Part shown: positions 26,939-41,200 of the stretch, piece after piece
Position numbering within the stretch: the stretch's first letter is position 1
Layout of the letters: each line of letters opens with the position of its first letter
Assembly (NCBI GenBank): GCA_013396915.1
Contig: VWZL01000018.1
Coordinates: 104,458 to 168,457, forward strand
Reading direction: 5' to 3'
Length of the DNA: 64,000 nt
From: Stercorarius parasiticus
Lineage: Eukaryota; Chordata; Aves; Charadriiformes; Stercorariidae
Position numbers and translations under genes: made by a program
Notes under the pieces: model-generated
What the model was told of the DNA's origin: nothing
The model's input: only the letters and a program-made list of their open reading frames with translations
The model's database searches: none

Positions 26939-29900
26939 ATTGTTCTAAGAACAATTAAAGTGCTCTCTAAAACATAATATTTCAAGTTTATAAAATGTCA
27001 GATTAAAACTGCATCCCCTAAGATCATGTCTGTAGTAAAAGTTGGAAAAGACTGAATTAAGCAATTTGTTCATTAAATCACCTTTATCCAGGGTATCCAG
27101 ATTTTTTTATTGCAATTTCTCCAAATGACTTACTGCCATTCAGTAAAATTAACCATATCTAAAATGGTTTTATATATAAAAGTTGCAACAAAGCAGTGTT
27201 TCAGTACACATCCGCCACTTGATACATACTTCTCTTACAACATTCCCATGTTGAAACTTAAATGAAATATACACAGAGATCTACTGTATTCTTTAAGAAC
27301 ACTTTAAGCACACTAGTCATAGGCAAACACAGTTTTATCAGTGTGCCTGTTACTAAAGCTAATGAAAGTCCAAAAAGACTGCAAAGCTACATATTGTCTT
27401 GAAAATCCATTTTTCTTGAGGAAAACTACAATGACAGGATGAGCTGCCTAATGAAAAATGGGTGCTGGTTTAACACATAATGTTGTGGCAATCCAAAGAT
27501 ACAGCCAGCCTCTCAGTGTTGGACTCTGTGAGCATACTTTTAACCTCTGTATCTGATATCCCCAATTAAACATTTTGAAGTCAGTGAAAAATTTGCCTGT
27601 GCATGCCATACCTATGTGGTACTTCCCAGATAGTTCTTAGAAGTAGATTGCCACATGTATAGAATAGTTTGACTGGTTCATATTTATGGATTACCCAAAG
27701 CAGATTTTAATATTTAATTGTTTGCTTAAAGCTATTAGACAAGATGATTGCTCAGCGAACACTGCCTGATGTTTTAACTTTTTTGTAATGATTACATTCT
27801 GGTTTTATGCTTGTCACCAACCATGTTTTCTGAACACTGGACAAAGTGATTTTGAGATTTCTGCCTTTTTAAATTTAAAAATTAGAAATAAGTAGGAAGA
27901 AGTAATAGTATATTTAATAGCTTAAAAATATTGACTATCAAAGTGCTCTGCTAATCTAACACATGAAAAAGGGTCTTAGAGCAAGATGGGGGACAGCATG
28001 GCACAGCTAACCCTTTGACAAAGTAAAGGCACTGCAGTCTCTAAGCTGTTAACACAATCAAAACAGTGACATGGTCACCCGGAGCATAGTAAAGGGAATC
28101 TAGGAAGAAATCTGCCTTCTCTTATTTATGACTAAAATTGGACTAGTCTTACAGAGATAGCTTGGTTTTGGTGAATTTATTTTGTGGAAAATATAGAAAA
28201 GGCTCTGGGAAAGATTCTGAAAAGCTAATGCTTGAAACCTTTTTTTGGTTAAGGAATATGCTTGCCAGGATGCATAAACTATTCCCCTCATGCCTTTTGT
28301 CTGCGATATTTTAGCTTCACTGCACATCAGAATGTTGTGAATTGAGAAGGTTTTGTATGATTCTGTGGGTACAGCTGTTACACTACTGACAAGATGTGGC
28401 ATGGTATTGTAATAAGATTTGAGGCCATGTAAGTAACCATTTTCAAGAAAGTGATTAATTGTATAAACAAGTTCAAGAAATAAGCCTCCAGCTTATATCT
28501 TATTGATAAATGTTGATATAGTGCTCGTTCCTGATAGATATCTTTTTGCTTTTTTGCTACTTTCCTCTGCTTATGTATGTGGTGTGGTTTTTTCCTACAC
28601 ATTTTCTTCTATTTCCTACCCAGTTCAAAATAACAATAAAAAAAAATAAACTACCAACATACACTATTCATAGTTGTATAAGCCAGATCTTCAAATGGTG
28701 TATGCTGGTAAAGCTCCACTATAGTTAGTAGTAATATAGTTTAAGCCATTTAAATTATTAACTGTATCAGTCTATTAATATTTCTCTTTTTATATAATAA
28801 CAGATTCTGTTTTGTGTAGACCTATGACATAGAAATCCATGAAGACCAACAGATAAACGTGGTATTCGAACTGAAAGTAAGTGCTTAACAGTACACCTCA
28901 GAGCTGACATGTGGAATAGCTGTCAAGTAAAATATTATATATATCTCGTTGTGCATTAGTTGTTATGTCAATCATTCTCAAACATAACCACAATATCTAA
29001 CAACCCAAAGCAAGAATACGAAGGATGCCTGCACAGCTATTTGTCTCTGTCAGGTCATTGGGAATCTATATTGCATTTTTTTAATTTGTTAGGAAAATCA
29101 TATGATAATCTGTTTTCATGTTGCCAGCTTGTGCTGAGATATGCTTGAAATACACTATGTTGCCTCTGACAACTCATTGCCTATAATTGTCTCCATTTTG
29201 AAAGTTAGTAGCTATTCTGATACTCCTATCCCCATAGTTCAGCAAGTGTACTGAGAGAGACTTTTCTGTTACACAGGAAAATGCCCAGGAAGAGATGCAT
29301 AATATTGCTTTATGTGAAATATTACCAGTTGAATTATCTTTTAAAAGAAAAAATTGCATAAAAGCATTCCTAGCTGCTCAGTGAAAAACCACCACTCTGT
29401 TAATCATGCATATACAACTCCTGTTTTTCTTAACTAGAATTTAAGCATATGACTAAGATTAAGCACCCTTTTAAAATATGGGTATCTTTCTTATTCAGGT
29501 TTCCAGTATTCAGTCTCAACAGACCGAATTTCAGGCATTAAGTAGTCAAAACAAACCGCTCATTAGCAAGCTTCTGTCAAATAATTATTCATACAAAACA
29601 ACTTTGTGTAAGTGTTTTTGAAAAGCAAATTCAAGAAAATAATAATATGTTGGCAGCCATATTCTGAGCAGAGAAAGAGATGACACTCAGTGACTAAACT
29701 GTATTCTGAATTACTTGATTCTATCTTTCAGTTACTTTTCATCAATCTGCCATGCCAGATTCCTGGTGAGGTATCAGTGCTGTTCATCTTAGAAGCATGA
29801 GTTCTTTAATTAACTAACCAGATACAGAAAATATGGCTGAAAATGCTTGCATATATTGGAGAGATGTGTATATTCTGAATTTTGATGTCTCTTTTCTTTT

Positions 29901-32900
29901 TATAAATTTAAAAACCTTCTCACTCAGGAGAAGAAATATTTGTGACAATATCAGTGAATACACAATACAATAAACAAGGTTGGTTTAAATAGTCTTTGGA
30001 GAGAATTTATTGAGCATACAATAGTTGCATTGTACTACTCCAAGAATGTCACTGACACCTCAGTTTCAAGTTTCAACCCTTATACATAATACTGTAATTC
30101 AGTTGAAATTCCATTCCATGGAATTAAAGGTGACGGGAAATAAAATTAAAGAAAAACAACCAAAACACACAAAAGAAAACAAAAGAAAAAAAAACATAAA
30201 AAACCCCAACCAAAACCCCCAAACTAAAACAAAACAACGCCAACACTTCAGATGTCAACTTAGATTTGACTTGGCTATAAGGAAATAACAAATCTGATGT
30301 AGCATTTGTTGGAAGACTGTTAAGGAAAACATGATGAAGTCAAAGAATTACTCTTTTGGAAACCCTTCTTTAAATTATAACTGTCTGCATTCAGGCACAG
30401 ATTTCTCTAACACTGAATACAAATAAATGCTGATTGCAACTTTGGTAGAGTTAAGAAGGAATCTATTGTACATTGAATAACTGGGATGATGATGACACAC
30501 TTAGCAGATAGTGGCTTCTACTTCCGTGCCTGCCATTTACACCGAATTGTTATTAAGCAGATGGAAAGTTTATACTTGCAATCTCAGAAAAGTATATCTC
30601 AGGGCTTTTGATCAAAGCTAATTGAAACTGTAATGATTTGTTGCACACGTGCAGCAACTTTCTCCTTTTCTAGCTGCTGACATGCAAGATAGTTATTTGA
30701 AAGAACTTTCTTCTCCATGGGTTACAAGGAGAAAACATACTATCTAGGGGAGAAAATCTGGTTACAAAAACAGGTAAAACTGCTGTACATTTATTCTTTC
30801 TCTGTGCCTATACCAAAGCAAAAGTTGCAGAGAAATAATAAGTATTGGCCACTTGCTGTGAGAAGTCAATGATTGTGGGCAAATTCCAGAGGGACCCCAT
30901 ATCAACTTTGACATGTTTGTGCTATGCTAGGCTTTATCTTCTAGGGAGCAGTGCTGGTCAGGGGTTGTCCATAGAGCTACAATAATAGCAAACTCTTTCC
31001 AGAAACTACAGAATACATGGTTGCATACAGTAATACCACTTAACACATTACTAATTCAACTCATAAAGCACAAAGACAGCTGCTGCCTGGTCTTTGCAGG
31101 CATGGAAAGTTTGCAGCAGAGCCAGGAAAAATTACCTCATTTTAGCACTGGACTATCAAATAATAGTGATGCTCACAGTCTTTATCACAGAGGGTAGATC
31201 TGGTACACCTACCTTCTTCTGAACAAAGCATGGGGAAAACATCTTTACCAGGTCTTTGCATGGTAAGCCAACATGTTCCACATGCTTCAGTGATGCTCCA
31301 GTGGATGCTGCTATTAGCTGATCATTTTAGGAAGCTAAAGCATGACAAATTCAGCTATACAATAACTTTAAAAAAGAATCTTCACAAAGTGGCTAAAGAA
31401 AAATACACAAGTTTGTAACCCTTTTGTCAAGACTAAATTAGCAGCAGCAGTGGCCAGCTTCAGGTTTACTGGTCAGTGATAATTACTAGCTGAAGGTCTC
31501 ATTCACAAACTTTAATTTAACAAAATAGTATACTCCTATCTCACAGATACTGAATGAAACAATTCAACAAAACAGAACTTTACTGAAGAAAGGAAAAAGA
31601 TAACAAGGGAGATGAACAGACCAATATATAATTACCCATTCTCCAATGTACAACAGTAAAATTTATTTAAAGCTACATAAAAAATATTTCAATACTCAGT
31701 ATTCTCTTTGAGATACCTGCCACAGCCACTTGCTGTGTTCCAACAGCTGTAGTGGCACCTCATTCTGTGATAGCTGTGGTGCTCTGTCCATCATCCTGCC
31801 CAACAGCAAAACCTTGCTGTGATGCAGCAAGAATTGGCATTCCTGCTCCACTAGCTGCTCATGTTGATGATTTTTGCTTTTTAGCAACAGTAAGCAGTGT
31901 TGAAAATATAGTTCTCTGCCATGTTTTGGTTTTGGTTTTTGGTTTTTGTTTTTTTTTTTTTTTGAAAAAATCAGTCACCTCTTCTCTCACTGTCTATGGC
32001 TCTAGCCTTCTGCTTTTATACTGATGTCTCAGATTTGGGCACCTTTCACCTCAGGTGTGTTTAGGAATAATTATTTTCCCAGACTTTTACATATTGTCTC
32101 ATCTAGGTATTTTCCTGTACTTTATGGTGGATCTACTTTTTAAATAGAGATTTGTGATACATTAATACAAATGTTCAGAGCAAGTTGAACAAATTTAAGG
32201 CCTGTCTGCTGGTCCCTTTTCACTTATTTCTCAGCCAGGTTAGGAAAGACACTCCTTTTTAGCAGCCATCCCTCTGAAGCCCTCTGAGAGAGATTACATC
32301 TCATTTTTAAAGACTCCACCACCAGGCTGATGAATACAAACCAAATACACACTGTGAGCTTGCAGTAAGCATTCAAGTCAATGATGTTAGTTGTGGTTAT
32401 GGAAGAGATTAAGGTGCTAATCAGATCTGAAGAATATTTAGTTCCCTCGCCAGCTTAGATGCTTTGGAAAAAAAAAAAAAGGAAAACCAAACCAATCAAT
32501 CCACCAAAAACCAGTAAAGATTTAGCTGTTTTAGGCATGAAAGACTCTTGAGAGTTTTAATTTCATTGCATCTTGTGTTCTTTTTTGCTACATAGCACTG
32601 TAGCTATTTCCTGACATTGTGGATATTGAGAGGATTGTTTAATGAATACTATATTGAAGTATAATGAAATGGGAGAAGTATAAATACCTGAAAGGATTAG
32701 AGACCGGTACAACCTCATTGATGAATCACGCTCAAGTAGCTTCTGTGGTTAAACTGGTGATGCCTTGGTTGCTAGCCCATTACTGTCACTGCTTTAAGAA
32801 TAAAATAAAAGCCTATGTCTTTTAAAAATCAATGCCAGGTTACAAGGAAAAAATAGTACTGCCTTGAAATACTGCAGTACAATCCTATTATGTATGTGAT

Positions 32901-35452
32901 TGGTTTTGACAGTTCTGTGGGTTCAGGAGAAAAGCCTGAAACTCTCTTCCTCTGCCAAATGTCTTTGGTGTTAGACAGTATATGCAGTGAATGAGCAAAG
33001 CTGAATTATGCGTCACGCTATTTTTTCTCTGAGAAATTCAAGCAAAGGAACTGGACTTTTGTATCTGGTAAGCAGCTGCCTTTAAAAAATATTTTAAATT
33101 TTTCTTTATGAAGCTGATTCAATGGAAATTAAAAGTAGGCCTTAAAGAGAAATCTCTGTAGAAGGGGTACCAACTTTTGTTTGGTTGCTGTTCAAATAAT
33201 TTGAATGCTACAAAATGCAAGATAATGTCTCTAAGCAAAATACAATAACAAAACAGAGGTTATGTACTAGCACAGAGCCAGCCTTCAGCACTATTCCCTG
33301 TATTTGCAATGAGCCATAGGTGTAACCTTGAACTTTGATGAAATTCCAATCTGGATCTGAACAGTGCAGTTCGGGCCTATGTCTGATTTCAAATATGAAG
33401 AGCAATCTTCTGTGTATACCCTCGCTACCATGCTACCAGTTTTGTTGCTGTGTCGACTTTTTTTTTTTTCTTTCCTTTTTCCTTTTTCTTTGAACATGAA
33501 CAAAAACCCAATATTGATTTTCAACCATAGCTCTTGATGCAACAGTTTCTCAAGAATACACATTTTGATTTGAATGTGTTAAATAACCATGCTGACCAAA
33601 AGAAAAAAAAAAAAGTGTCTCACTGGACAAGAAAACCTGTGGAGGTGGTTTGAAGGCAGATAAAAATTCTCATGCTAAAGTTGAAATATATTTTTGAAAT
33701 GTGAAAAAAGGAATAATATATATATAAAGTACTTGAATTTTTTGTATTAATTTAAAACATGCTAGATCCAACCTAAATATATATTAGTCTCTTTAAAAAT
33801 GAGTGCTTTATTTTTATCATAAGCAGACTGAGGAGGAAGACATGAGGACCACAAAGAATCAGGGATGTATTGCCTTACTACAGAAAAACAAAAGAAAACA
33901 AAACCCATCTAATTTATAAAAACATGAACTACATTTTTATCAAGAAAAAAAAGCACAAACTATAAATTCATATAATTTTCATCTATACTAGTAAGCATAT
34001 ATTTTACTTGTGAAATGTTGTAGGACGCTCCAGACAAAAGCCACAAAGTGAAAACTAAAAAACAAAGTGTGAGAAAAGTAGTATTGAGAAGTTTTGAAAA
34101 TGGCAGCTGACTACCCAAATTAGAATGCAATATTTGAGTATTCATACATCATTAATAGAAACTGAAACACCTGACAAACGAAAACCAACTTGAGGTATAT
34201 AAAGTTAGTTACAGGCACTGAAATTACCTCTTCAAATAACATAACACAGCAAGCATCTTAGAGGCTACCAAATGAACAGTATGCCAAAAAATGATGAGAG
34301 ACTAAATCTGAGGAGCAATAGCTATTGGCAGCTGAAGACAAATACAGACAAGATTCATGTATATGCAAACCGTATTTTGGAAGGTCATGTTAGATGTTAG
34401 TATGTCAAAAATGACAAAGCGCAGGCCTGAATTTGCTAAGGGCAGACCATTTAATTTTAGGGAGTAAGATAGTAGGCTATGGTATGCCAACACTGTGGAT
34501 CTCTGAGGATTAATCTTAAACAACCTTTCTGCACAGTTTTCCCTCATTAAAGCTATTAGGAGAATACTGGAAATAGACCTCCAGATTCATTTTTCTTTAT
34601 AGTAAAACATAAAGCTTTGAGGAACAGACATTTTCTTTTGCAGTTCATCTGCAACGTGCTGGGCATTTTAAATAAGCTTCAAAAAGCATACATGGAAAAA
34701 CATCTAGATACAGCTGAAAGTAAACTTTGGATTAATAGAGTTTCAGATATCGTTATTAATTATGAGAAAAAAAAAACAAAATCAATCCTGGAATCTGAAC
34801 AATTCACTAAACATAATTTAAGCATATCACAATCCAGGTTTGCCATAAATAGCATCTTTGCTGACCAATACCTTTAAGAAAGATGTGTTCACAGGCTTTT
34901 GGGTTTTTTACATCAGACTAAGAATATTATTTAGCAATTTAATAAAAAAAACCTGCTAAATCAATAAAAAATGCATGCAGGCACATTTCCTCTCTTCATT
35001 TCAAAGTGAATTTGATTGATGACTTCTGGTTTAGTAGAAAGAAGTGAGCGTTACATTAGCAAGCTTCTTACGAAGAAAAGAAATCCAAATTTAAAAAAAA
35101 ATCATACTAGTTCAGATTCTCCTGAGCGCATTTGAAAATCTGAAAGGGAAAATATATGTCGGTAGTTACAGATAAAAAATTTCACTTGTTTGTGACTAGT
35201 GATGACCTTAGCATACTGCCAATATATTTAACCAAAAGTCTTAGATGAAAAATGCATTAGAAAATACATAGACAAAAAAATTAACTGTCTTGATACTTCA
35301 GGAAAATCAGATTTGATTCCACAGGCAACACATTGTTTAAAAGAATGTCATTTGTTTAGACCTATGATGACTGAGCACAAAGGAGAAAAGAAGGAAGTGG
35401 ATGAAAATGGAAGAAATTATCAAAATCAGGAAATTAATTTGAAAATTAGTTC
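26939..35452. other. Long unannotated stretch with simple tracts
   Basis: No supported gene. Simple tracts include an A/C-rich stretch at 30140-30238, T/G to poly-T at 31923-31963, an A run at 32468-32480, a pyrimidine tract at 33458-33491 and a short TA run at about 33715-33726. The 90-codon frame at 31752-32024 (+) ends in translation of the poly-T tract and is not credible as a gene. Confidence 0.5.
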
Positions 35453-35485
35453 TTAATGATTTTCTATCTGGTAGAAAATCATTAA
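35453..35485. repeat. Perfect 14-base inverted repeat with 5-base loop
   Basis: Left arm ttaatgattttcta (35453-35466), loop tctgg (35467-35471), right arm tagaaaatcattaa (35472-35485). The stem is AT-rich and no pairing extends beyond it. It lies about 220 bases left of an internal CR1 fragment; no link is shown. Confidence 0.85.
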
Positions 35486-35704
35486 TTATAATGTCACCTG
35501 CAAGAATAATGCACTAAGAGAACTATATGTCTGCCAGATAGTCCTATTTCAAATTTGGCTTGTGAGATGTACTCTTTGATGATATGAGTATCTCTCTTTA
35601 GTTCTAACAGAAAATATACATTTGCAGCAAGGAAAGAATGTGAATGTGAGTACAAATATGAAGCTTCTTAAATGTCAAAAGATACAGAGCAGGAAACTGA
35701 TGTC

Positions 35705-35860
35705 AACTGCACTCAGTCCTCTGTGTCCTTTGCGTTTCACTCTCCTCTTTTTGCTGATGTATTTATAAAAACTTTTTTTGTTGTCCTTTATGTTAGTGGC
35801 CAAGTTGAGCTCCAGCTGGGCTTTTGCCTTCCTAATTTTCTCTCTGTATAACCTAACATA
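35705..35860 (-). mobile_element. Internal CR1-type LINE ORF2 fragment (endonuclease-RT linker)
   Basis: Minus-strand translation gives [18 protein letters not shown], then [17 protein letters not shown]. This is the conserved linker just before the reverse transcriptase domain in avian CR1 ORF2. It sits within an uninterrupted 70-codon frame (35675-35887), of which roughly residues 12-60 match. Neither the CR1 3' terminus nor the RT domain follows at the left, so this is an internal piece cut out by deletion or rearrangement rather than a simple 5' truncation. The intact frame over this short length is not evidence of function. Confidence 0.75.
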
Positions 35861-37590
35861 ATATTTCCTTGTAAAGGAAGATATCAAAACTTTGTAGAGT
35901 TTTGGGACCTCCTCCTCCTCCCTTTAGTGATGCAAGGACAACTATAGAGCCACTACTTTGTAGGACTGCAAAACTACAGGTTCTCTCATATCTCCTTACC
36001 TCAATAATGATTGAGATCATTGGAAATTTTTTCCCTATACAAGCATAACCAACTTTCTTGCTGCTGGAAAAACTGATACCAGCTTAGTATTTGAGGATAT
36101 AAATAATCTGATGAGGTCCAATAAAACCATGAAGATATCTGAGGTACTGTGTAAACCATAATTGTCTTCAACACTTGATTTTTACTGGAAATAATGTTAT
36201 CATAATTATGTACTAAAAATCCAATAGCACCCTTTACTTGATATTGAAGCAATCCTACTTGGGAATAGAATTTAAGACATTGCAGTACTGTTTGAGAACA
36301 GATGCAGCCCTGGGTAATGCTCAGGACATTAGTAATGCGGCAGCATTTCACAAGGCATATACTTCTACAGGATCTCAGTGAAATCTTGCCATGTTTCAAG
36401 TTGTAGAGAGATTTGCCCTAGGTTTTAATAGAGCTAGGATTTCAGTCAATGCTCTTAAAACTTGAAAAAAGGCTGAGTGTTCTTGAACTCAAAAGTCAGT
36501 AGAGAAGAAAAAGAATCAGAGGGTAAGAAAATAATTTTTATCTTGTCAATATTTAATGCAAGGTAATGGGCTTTCATCCATGGGAAACTGAATAGTACGT
36601 AGACAGAAAGATTTGTGTAGAGAAGGAAATAAATTTAATGAGGTGTGCAACTAAAGAAATGATATTGTAGGTCATGAACAGAAACATGCCTTCCAAAATA
36701 GCAAGCATAAAAGGAAAAATGCAAAGGAGCTGAAAAAAAGGACACTTGGACATACTTATCCTCGGAAAGAAACTGGGAGAAAGTATGATCATCATTTCAT
36801 GGAACTTGTAAGCATGAGTTATTCACTACCCTGCTGTGTTAAGACTTACTGCAGTGCAAGAGGTACAGAAACTAAAAAAGAAAAGCAGCATTCATGTTAA
36901 AAGAAAGGTACTCTGTTTTGAAATTTTCAGGCTTTGGAGTTTAATTAGAAAGAAAATAACTTGAATGGTTAAACACAGAATCCTCATACCAAAGCGCAAA
37001 GAAATTATGAATGGAAGTATGGCTCACTTTTGAGTGTAACTGTTAAATGTGGAAGTCCAAGGGGAGGAGTAAAACCTTTAGATGTTGCCACAAAAAAACC
37101 ACCAGCAGTCCATAGCTGCAGCCCAGAATTAAGTGAAAATTAGATGTGAAAGACCTGTTAACAGAATGCTAGATGACAAAAAACCACCAAACTAATTGAG
37201 GACTTAAAGCCCATTTCCAGATGCTATCAAAAATCTGGACAAGATAATCATACTGGTAACTACACACAAACAAAACAAGAATTTAAGGAATATTTTTACA
37301 ATAAAAAATCGATTAATCTAAGCAGAAAAAAGAATTTTTTGAAACAGTGATGAAAAGGAATCAAAATACATGTGAAAGTAGCCCCACACCTTCATAGCAC
37401 CAAGGAGGCTTTGCTCTGTTCAGGCATGGCAGCAAAAAATCTTTCATGAGAGAAGTAAAATAAGGCAGGGAAACTGGAGCAGATAATTATGTCAGCAGCC
37501 ACATCACAAAACTGTCCAAGTTGAAGAGATAACCTCCTACTATCAGCCTACTCAGGTCTTCAAACTAAAGCTTAAATTGTTCATAGCCCT
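35861..37590. other. Unannotated AT-rich DNA
   Basis: No supported gene. A minus-strand frame of 132 codons at 36001-36399 is long for this composition but has no motif I recognise. CR1 sequence may extend a little into the left edge, but I could not follow it. Confidence 0.45.
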
Positions 37591-38205
37591 GAATCACAGT
37601 CATTGAGGTCAAAAGAGACCTCTGGAACTTGTCTAGTCCAGCTCCCCTGCTCAAAGCAGAGCCAACCACAATAAGTTGCCCAGGGCCATGTCCATTCGAT
37701 TTTTGAGCATCTTGAAGAATTCCACAGCTCTGGGCAACCTATTCTACTGCTGTATCATCCTTACAGTAAAAAAGACTTTTCTCATATTTAAGTGGAATTT
37801 CTTATATTTTAATTTGTGCCCATTGCCTCTTGCCCTATCATGGGACACCACTGAGAGAGTCTGGCCCCCTGTTCCTTAATTCCTACCTTCAGGTGTTTAC
37901 ACACATTGATATCCCACCCCTTCCAGAGTCTCCTTTTCTCCAGACTGAACAGTCCCAGCTGTCTCAGACTCTCCTAGTTTGTCAGATGCTCCTGTCCCTT
38001 AATTATTTTTACGTCCCTTTTCTGGACTTGCTCCAATAATGTCCACATCTTTCTTGTGCTGGGAAGACCAGAACTGGACCCAGTACTCCAGATGTGTCTC
38101 ACAAGGGCTGAGTAGAGGGGAAGATCACTTCCCTCAACCTGCTGTCAACACTCATGTAAATGCAGCCCAGATGCTGCTGTCTGCCTTTGCCATAAGGACA
38201 AAAAT
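37591..38205 (-). mobile_element. CR1 LINE, about 600 bases of 3' region
   Basis: The 3' end at the left reads 'gaatcacagtcattgaggtc', then 'cttgtctagtccagctcccc'. Further on come 'gggcaacctattctactgct', 'cctcttgccctatcatggga', 'ctccagactgaacagtccca', 'cagaactggacccagtactc' and 'gctgagtagaggggaagatc', all in CR1 order for the minus strand. It differs in the 3' region from the copies at 11635 and 63892 (it has the 'tgctcaaagcagagcc' type), so it is a different CR1 subfamily. Plus-strand frames across it are shadows; the coding strand is broken. Confidence 0.9.
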
Positions 38206-41200
38206 TCTTAGTTTATCTGCAAGGTCAGAGTGTGCATTTTATTATGGTCATGTTTGCAAGATTTTTCTTCCGAACTATGAATGATAACAAACAATACTTA
38301 AAAAAGAAAATTCTAATTAATATACAATGAAATAACTCTGTAAGTTTGGAACCAAAGCATGGGTAATATATAACAAGAATTTTAATCAATGTTTAATCAA
38401 TTACCAGAAATGGAGACAGAAATTCAGATTAAATTTATGTTCTCATTCAGAAAAAGTTCATGATGAGAATGATCTTTAGAACAATGAAAGAATGTGCTCT
38501 AAGCTGTAAGTCTGAGAAAGGTAAATAACCTACTCAGATTTGCATCACTACAGAAAACATGAAACTCAGATTTTTCACGAAAGTAATTTTGATCCAGTTA
38601 TTGAGCCCAAAGACAGATCCTTGACAGGTTTGGCCTACTCTCACATCTAAAAAACCTGGGCAGTGTCATGTTTTATTTCTTTCCATCATATACTGAATTA
38701 ATTATTTGAATTTGACATGCATCTGGTTTGATCTATATTTTTTAAGAAACCCCTCATCAGTTCCTCACAATAAACATAAATGACTACTTTTTTCTCCCCT
38801 TTTTCCTCTCAAAGACATCTTTTGCAGTAATGTCATATTTGAGCTCTTTTCCTCAAGAAAATGGAAAGAATATTCAGGATTTTTACCCATGCAACTAGTG
38901 CCTTTGTACTTATTCCTGAAAGACTTTCATGATTAAATGATCTCAAAGATTATACTCATGATATACAGATGCCAAACACCTTCAACCTTTTCTGATTTAA
39001 ATGAAGAATTATGCTTAATTTTTAAAATGTTTCACAGATTAAAAACAAAACAAAACAAAACAAAACCTACCAAATAACCTTTACAATATATTAGTATATG
39101 TAAATTAATTTTTTTAAAATGTGTACTGATGTACAAATTGACTGCTGGCTTGAAGATACTTTATTTAAAATACATACTGCTGTGTTTTTAATTCTTCCTA
39201 TATTTGATACTTTGGTCTGATTTGTGTGGTATACTAATTTGAAATCTGGACAGCTAGAAAAGTAAGTACTGATCAACTTTATAAATTAGATTGATACAAT
39301 TTTAGTGAAAAAAAAAATAGTAAATTACTACCGATAAATGCAAATTTTAATTCTCTATTTTCATATTTTGGTCTTCTAGAACAACCTGATAAGTAACAAA
39401 CTAAATCTGCATGAATACCACGGGGTAACATAAAAAAAGAGTTAATGATTTGAGAAAAAAACAAGTGTGACTTTTTAAAATGATATCTTCTTGAAAGCAT
39501 ATGTCTTTCCACTGTTCTGTCAGAAATTTGGATCACACAACACATCAAGAGCATACATGCAACCACTCAATGGTTTTGTCAGGACACAATGATTCCACAG
39601 TCATTCTTTCATTCCAGTGCTTGGGAGTCCAGACAGAAGCAAATAGGAAAAATAGTAAATAGCACTAGTGTTTTAGTACACAAAATGAAAATAACACTTG
39701 TAATCAAAATCAATGTTTTTAGTTTGAGAAAATGGAGGTCTTAGCCCTCTGAGTGGCTTCTGATCACATTTTGTCTCAGGAAGATGTACTAATTATTCAT
39801 TTTACTGCCATCCATTGGAGTTAGGTAGGAATTTAGCTAAATAGCTACTTGTACTTCCAACTCCTGCCTTCCAAACAGCTTGCAAAGGCATGTGATGCTG
39901 CTAGACTTTCCTCTTTTGAACAGCTCCAAGGCAAAGGTTATATCTGCCACATCAAACTTGCTGTCATCTCTGGGCACTCAGCAGTTTAGGCTTTTCATGT
40001 ATTTATTTTTTCAGGCTCTGCTATTGCTGCACTCCATGCTGCTCTGTGTCTGCAGTGCAGCGGCTGTACCCTGGGGTTCAGCCAGCTTTATACTGCTGAA
40101 CCTCTACCTGCCTCCTTTCTAAGGACAAATGTATTATGAATGCTTAAAACTTATCTTGCCTCCAATTTTTATTTCATATTCCTTTTCTGCAACATTTGAG
40201 CAAAGAATGTGAGAAACTGTTTCAGTATCTGTTTGGGATCTATCAATCAACGTCAACATATTTATCAGTCAGTTCTGGTGCCGGTACTGTCCCACTGAAA
40301 AACAGACATGCTGTGAGAAGTCTGATCCAAGTGAACCAAGAAAAGGATACACTATATCTAGAAACTACGTAACACATTCAAAAGGCTTTGAAAATCCCTT
40401 TATTTTACTGAAAATGGGGCATACACATGCATGACTAAAAGCATGTTTTCAAAGAATCACGACCACTGACAGTTTGCTTTGGATATTCCTCTACTTTGTT
40501 AAGCTCCGGAAGTAAGTAGCAAGTTCTATGGGAATGTATTAATTGAGGGGTGATTCTTGTGTGTACAGTCAAAAAAATTGAATTCAAAACTAAAAATGTT
40601 CAACATTTACTTCGGTTCAGAGAGAGAGGGTAAGTTTCATTGACACATAAAAGCAATTTATTCTGAACAGTTCACACAAGTCTACATTTAATATTATTCC
40701 CAGGACATGTTGCACTGTGTTAATTAAATATATGTCAGATTTTTGTTGAATGGGCTTTGCTGCATGCTCTGTACCAAACCCATTTCTATAGTTGAGGTAT
40801 TTTCTGCGTACTGAAAATGACATGATGAAAGTTAACAGTATCAAAAGAGATGTTCACTATATGGCAAATGGGCAAATGTGACCGTGTGCTACTCTCAAAT
40901 TCCTGTTTGCTATTACAGTCTGTTTCCATCTGTGTACCTAAGACTGTTTTTTACTTTATTTTTCACTGCATTCCTGAGTTGAGATTACTGAAATTTAAGG
41001 CATCACCCCCACTTTTAAATATATCAATTCTAAAGCATTGTGACCACAAATAGATTTTACCTGGTAAGAAAAGAAGAATAAGATGGATTTCTCCTCCTAA
41101 GATGGGCTTCCCCAATTTCTTTGCTGATAGATATAGGTTAAAGAACAAAGAGTAAGTTAAAAAGTTCAGAAACTCATACCAGAAAAGTACAAATCTTTAA

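Noticed and set aside
31752..32024. Possible processed pseudogene beside a poly-T tract at 31923-31963
   Set aside because: No protein family recognised in either strand next to the tract, and no target-site duplication found.
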